From: Pseudomonadota bacterium
Lineage (GTDB): Bacteria; Pseudomonadota; Gammaproteobacteria; Xanthomonadales; SZUA-38
Assembly (NCBI GenBank): GCA_039033415.1
Contig: JBCCCR010000004.1
Span: 62,001 to 126,000, forward strand
DNA: 64,000 nt
Reading direction: 5' to 3'
A model generated the notes under the pieces. That model was not told the DNA's origin, made no database searches, and saw nothing but the letters and a program-made list of their open reading frames with translations. Positions 62,184 through 64,000 of the stretch are shown here, one piece after another. Both the position numbers and the translations under genes were made by a program. Positions within the stretch are counted from its first letter, which is position 1. Every line of letters starts with the position of its first letter.

Positions 62184-62558
62184 ATGAGATCGGGAGACTG
62201 GAAAACTACGCATGCCCCGTATTGCCGAAGCGAGTCAGCCCTAAACATGAGCACCCCGGATAAGAAGGTTGAAAAACCAGTGCAACTAGCGAATCGACTA
62301 GTCAATGCTGCCATACTGTCGCAAGGCTTAGTGCCTCCGGTTGCGGTGACGCAGAGCGTAACGCTGGACTTCTATACGATCGACGGTGGCGGCGTGATTC
62401 GATCGGAGTCGGCCAATCAACGCTGGCAGTTATCCGGCACCATTGGTCACTCGAATAGCACTGAGTCACTGGACCTGCCTGGGGGCGGCTTCACGCTTAC
62501 GGGGGGCTTCTGGCCAGTTTATGTCGATGAGACCGATTCGCTGTTTCGGGACAGTTAA
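62184..62558 (+). CDS. Degenerate member of the TIDGGG...TGGFW secreted family
   Basis: Up to 124 residues; an in-frame ATG at 62247 gives 103. The core DFYTIDGGGVIRSESANQRWQLSGTIG...LPGGGFTLTGGFWP matches a pattern I recall in many exported proteins of Lysobacterales-type bacteria, usually preceded by a clean signal peptide and ending in FRDGFE-type residues. Here the signal peptide is weak or absent and the end reads SLFRDS followed by a stop, so the final GFE is lost. This looks like a decaying copy, though a functional short form cannot be excluded. Confidence 0.55.
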   Translation: MRSGDWKTTHAPYCRSESALNMSTPDKKVEKPVQLANRLVNAAILSQGLVPPVAVTQSVTLDFYTIDGGGVIRSESANQRWQLSGTIGHSNSTESLDLPGGGFTLTGGFWPVYVDETDSLFRDS

Positions 62559-62590
62559 GAGTGGCACGAAGGAAGCAGTAGACGCCCGCC

Positions 62591-63811
62591 ATGGATGAAG
62601 GCAAATCGAATGCGCCAAGCAAAACGGCAACAGGCTGCCTCTCCATCTTTGGCAGCGTCTTCCTGCTCCTGGGAATTCTGACCGGCATCCTGGCTAGCCG
62701 CGAACTGCTGCAGGCTTGGCAAGTCCAAAAATGGGTGCCAACGAGCGGCACCCTGCTCGACATCTCCATCGACACTTCCAACTCCCGCGGCAGCGAGCTT
62801 TACAAGCTCAGGGGCCGCTATCGCTATCGCTTCGCCGGAGAGGCGTTTGAAAGCGAGCAAATCGACTTTGCCCGGGGCCACGACAACGTCGGCGATTACC
62901 ACCAGGAACAGTACAAAAAGCTGCAGCCGCTGCTCAATCAGGCGGAGGCCCTCAAAGTATTCGTCAATCCAGATGATCCCGACGAGGCCGTCGTTGTACG
63001 GGCGCTGCGCTGGGGGGCGATCGTATTGCTGGGTTCCGTTTGCATCGTCTTTGGCGGCACCGGCATTTTTTTCGTTGGAACCGCATCAATTAGCATTCGT
63101 CGGGACCGGCAAACGCGAAAGCTCGCTGCACTATATCCTGGAGAGCCCTGGCGCTGGGAACCAGACTGGGAGCGCGGGGAACTTCCGAGCGGCCGCAATC
63201 CCCTGCTGTGGGTTTCGGTGGGTTTTGCCGTGCTTTGGAACGCGGCCACCAGCTTTGTCTGGGTGATGCTACCCGCAGAGCTTGCGGCCGGAAACCGGGG
63301 CGCCCTGGTAGCGCTGGTTTTCCCTGTCGGGGGGGCGGCGCTGGCGGTCTGGGCCATCCTGGAGGTGTTGCGCTGGCGGCGCTATGGCGGAACCGCATTC
63401 GTGATGAGGGACCTTCCGGCGCGCCTGGGTGAACGGCTCTTAGGGCAAGTGAAGATCAGCAGCGCATTTCCCACTGAAGAGGTGACGCTGCGATTGAGCT
63501 GCTTGAAGATTCGTATTGTCGGGCGCAAAGAAAAAAAGACCCGAATTGATGTTATCTGGGAGAAGGAGCTCGTTGTGTTGCTGCAGCCGGGTCCGGCCGG
63601 GTTCCGCTTGGCGCCAGTGGATTTTCTACTGCCCGCAGACCAACCCCCGCGCGACGTGACCGACCCCGCGCGACGCGTTGAATGGTGCCTGGAGGCGGAA
63701 GCAAACGTCGCGGGCCCTAATCTCAAAGCGAGCTTCGACCTGCCGGTGTTTCCCAACGACGCGCTTGACCCAGCGCAAGGCCTGGACCCGCTAGACGCAA
63801 CTGAGCGTTAG
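62591..63811 (+). CDS. DUF3592-domain membrane protein
   Basis: 406 residues. N-terminal membrane helix (IFGSVFLLLGILTGILASREL), then the DUF3592 segment VQKWVPTSGTLLDISIDTS...YKLRGRYRYRFAGEAFESEQIDF...VFVNPDDPDEAVVVRALRWG, then a second helix (GAIVLLGSVCIVFGGTGIFFV). Two more helices follow in the middle (LLWVSVGFAVLWNAATSFVWV, ALVALVFPVGGAALAVWAIL). The C-terminal 150 residues form a soluble beta-rich domain. Function unknown; the DUF is widespread in bacterial envelopes. Confidence 0.8.
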   Translation: MDEGKSNAPSKTATGCLSIFGSVFLLLGILTGILASRELLQAWQVQKWVPTSGTLLDISIDTSNSRGSELYKLRGRYRYRFAGEAFESEQIDFARGHDNVGDYHQEQYKKLQPLLNQAEALKVFVNPDDPDEAVVVRALRWGAIVLLGSVCIVFGGTGIFFVGTASISIRRDRQTRKLAALYPGEPWRWEPDWERGELPSGRNPLLWVSVGFAVLWNAATSFVWVMLPAELAAGNRGALVALVFPVGGAALAVWAILEVLRWRRYGGTAFVMRDLPARLGERLLGQVKISSAFPTEEVTLRLSCLKIRIVGRKEKKTRIDVIWEKELVVLLQPGPAGFRLAPVDFLLPADQPPRDVTDPARRVEWCLEAEANVAGPNLKASFDLPVFPNDALDPAQGLDPLDATER

Positions 63812-64000
63812 ACGGACGCCAAAGCCGTCCTATTGCAAGCCCCCGTCGATGTCGGCAGCTACGCCGCCGTCGGTCTAAATAATTGCCAGGTCGCAAGATC
63901 CTAACCAAGTTCTTCTGGACTCTGGCGAGTGTGTGCGCTTTCCGATACAGCATCGTTTTAATAGGCAGTATGTAGTTTGGATCAGTAGCGTGAGAGAAAG

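Noticed and set aside
1-64000. tRNA, rRNA, CRISPR, insertion-sequence or prophage signals
   Set aside because: Gaps were read for cloverleaf-like runs, spaced direct repeats and transposase motifs; none were convincing.

Overview
The window looks like a chromosomal segment of a GC-rich, free-living gammaproteobacterium. Two large TonB-dependent receptors, PqiABC, a MscK-type channel, Tat- and lipoprotein-exported enzymes and lipid genes point to a Gram-negative cell. Several secreted proteins end in, or carry, a short F-x-x-GFE motif (FRDGFE, FENGFE, FRSGFE). From memory that motif is common in Xanthomonadales/Lysobacterales relatives such as Wenzhouxiangella. The genus is an inference. No rRNA, tRNA, CRISPR array, insertion sequence or prophage was seen.

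Layout. 1-7.2 kb: the 3' part of an alpha/beta-hydrolase fused to a membrane domain, a secreted RTX repeat protein with an exact 393-bp period, a Tat-exported MDR oxidoreductase paired with a TonB receptor, and an EF-hand protein. 7.3-14.8 kb: small regulated metabolic cassettes. These are a VOC protein divergent from a MarR regulator; a second VOC protein; an AraC regulator followed by an NmrA-like/DUF4345/DUF1772 operon; and an SDR gene downstream of a TetR gene. Clear palindromic operators are visible for the MarR and TetR units. 14.9-26.4 kb: an M64 metallopeptidase, an acyl-CoA synthetase, a hydrolase, a HAD-like protein lacking its catalytic aspartates, an AAHS-type transporter, the MscK-like channel and a P-loop kinase. 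26.5-44 kb: two sterol-desaturase-family genes, each divergent from its own regulator (Crp/Fnr or TetR). With them are a penicillin-acylase-family lipoprotein, a P-domain secreted protein, a Ser/Thr kinase fused to a formylglycine-generating-enzyme-like domain, a class B acid phosphatase and an S10 carboxypeptidase.

44-50.5 kb holds a 1530-residue beta-helix/cadherin-like secreted protein. On one side it overlaps an FkbM methyltransferase gene with no ATG, GTG or TTG start; on the other a second FkbM gene is divergent. 50.5-57 kb is a maltodextrin locus: SLC45/MalY-like transporter, large TonB receptor and secreted GH13 alpha-amylase. 57.6-61.1 kb is a pqiABC operon in which PqiA is split into two overlapping genes. 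The window ends with a membrane protein, a degenerate member of the GFE-motif secreted family and a DUF3592 membrane protein.

The observations most worth following are the FkbM/adhesin locus with its missing start codon, the C-terminal GFE motif shared by otherwise unrelated exported proteins, and the set of legible operators next to MarR, TetR and Crp-type regulators.
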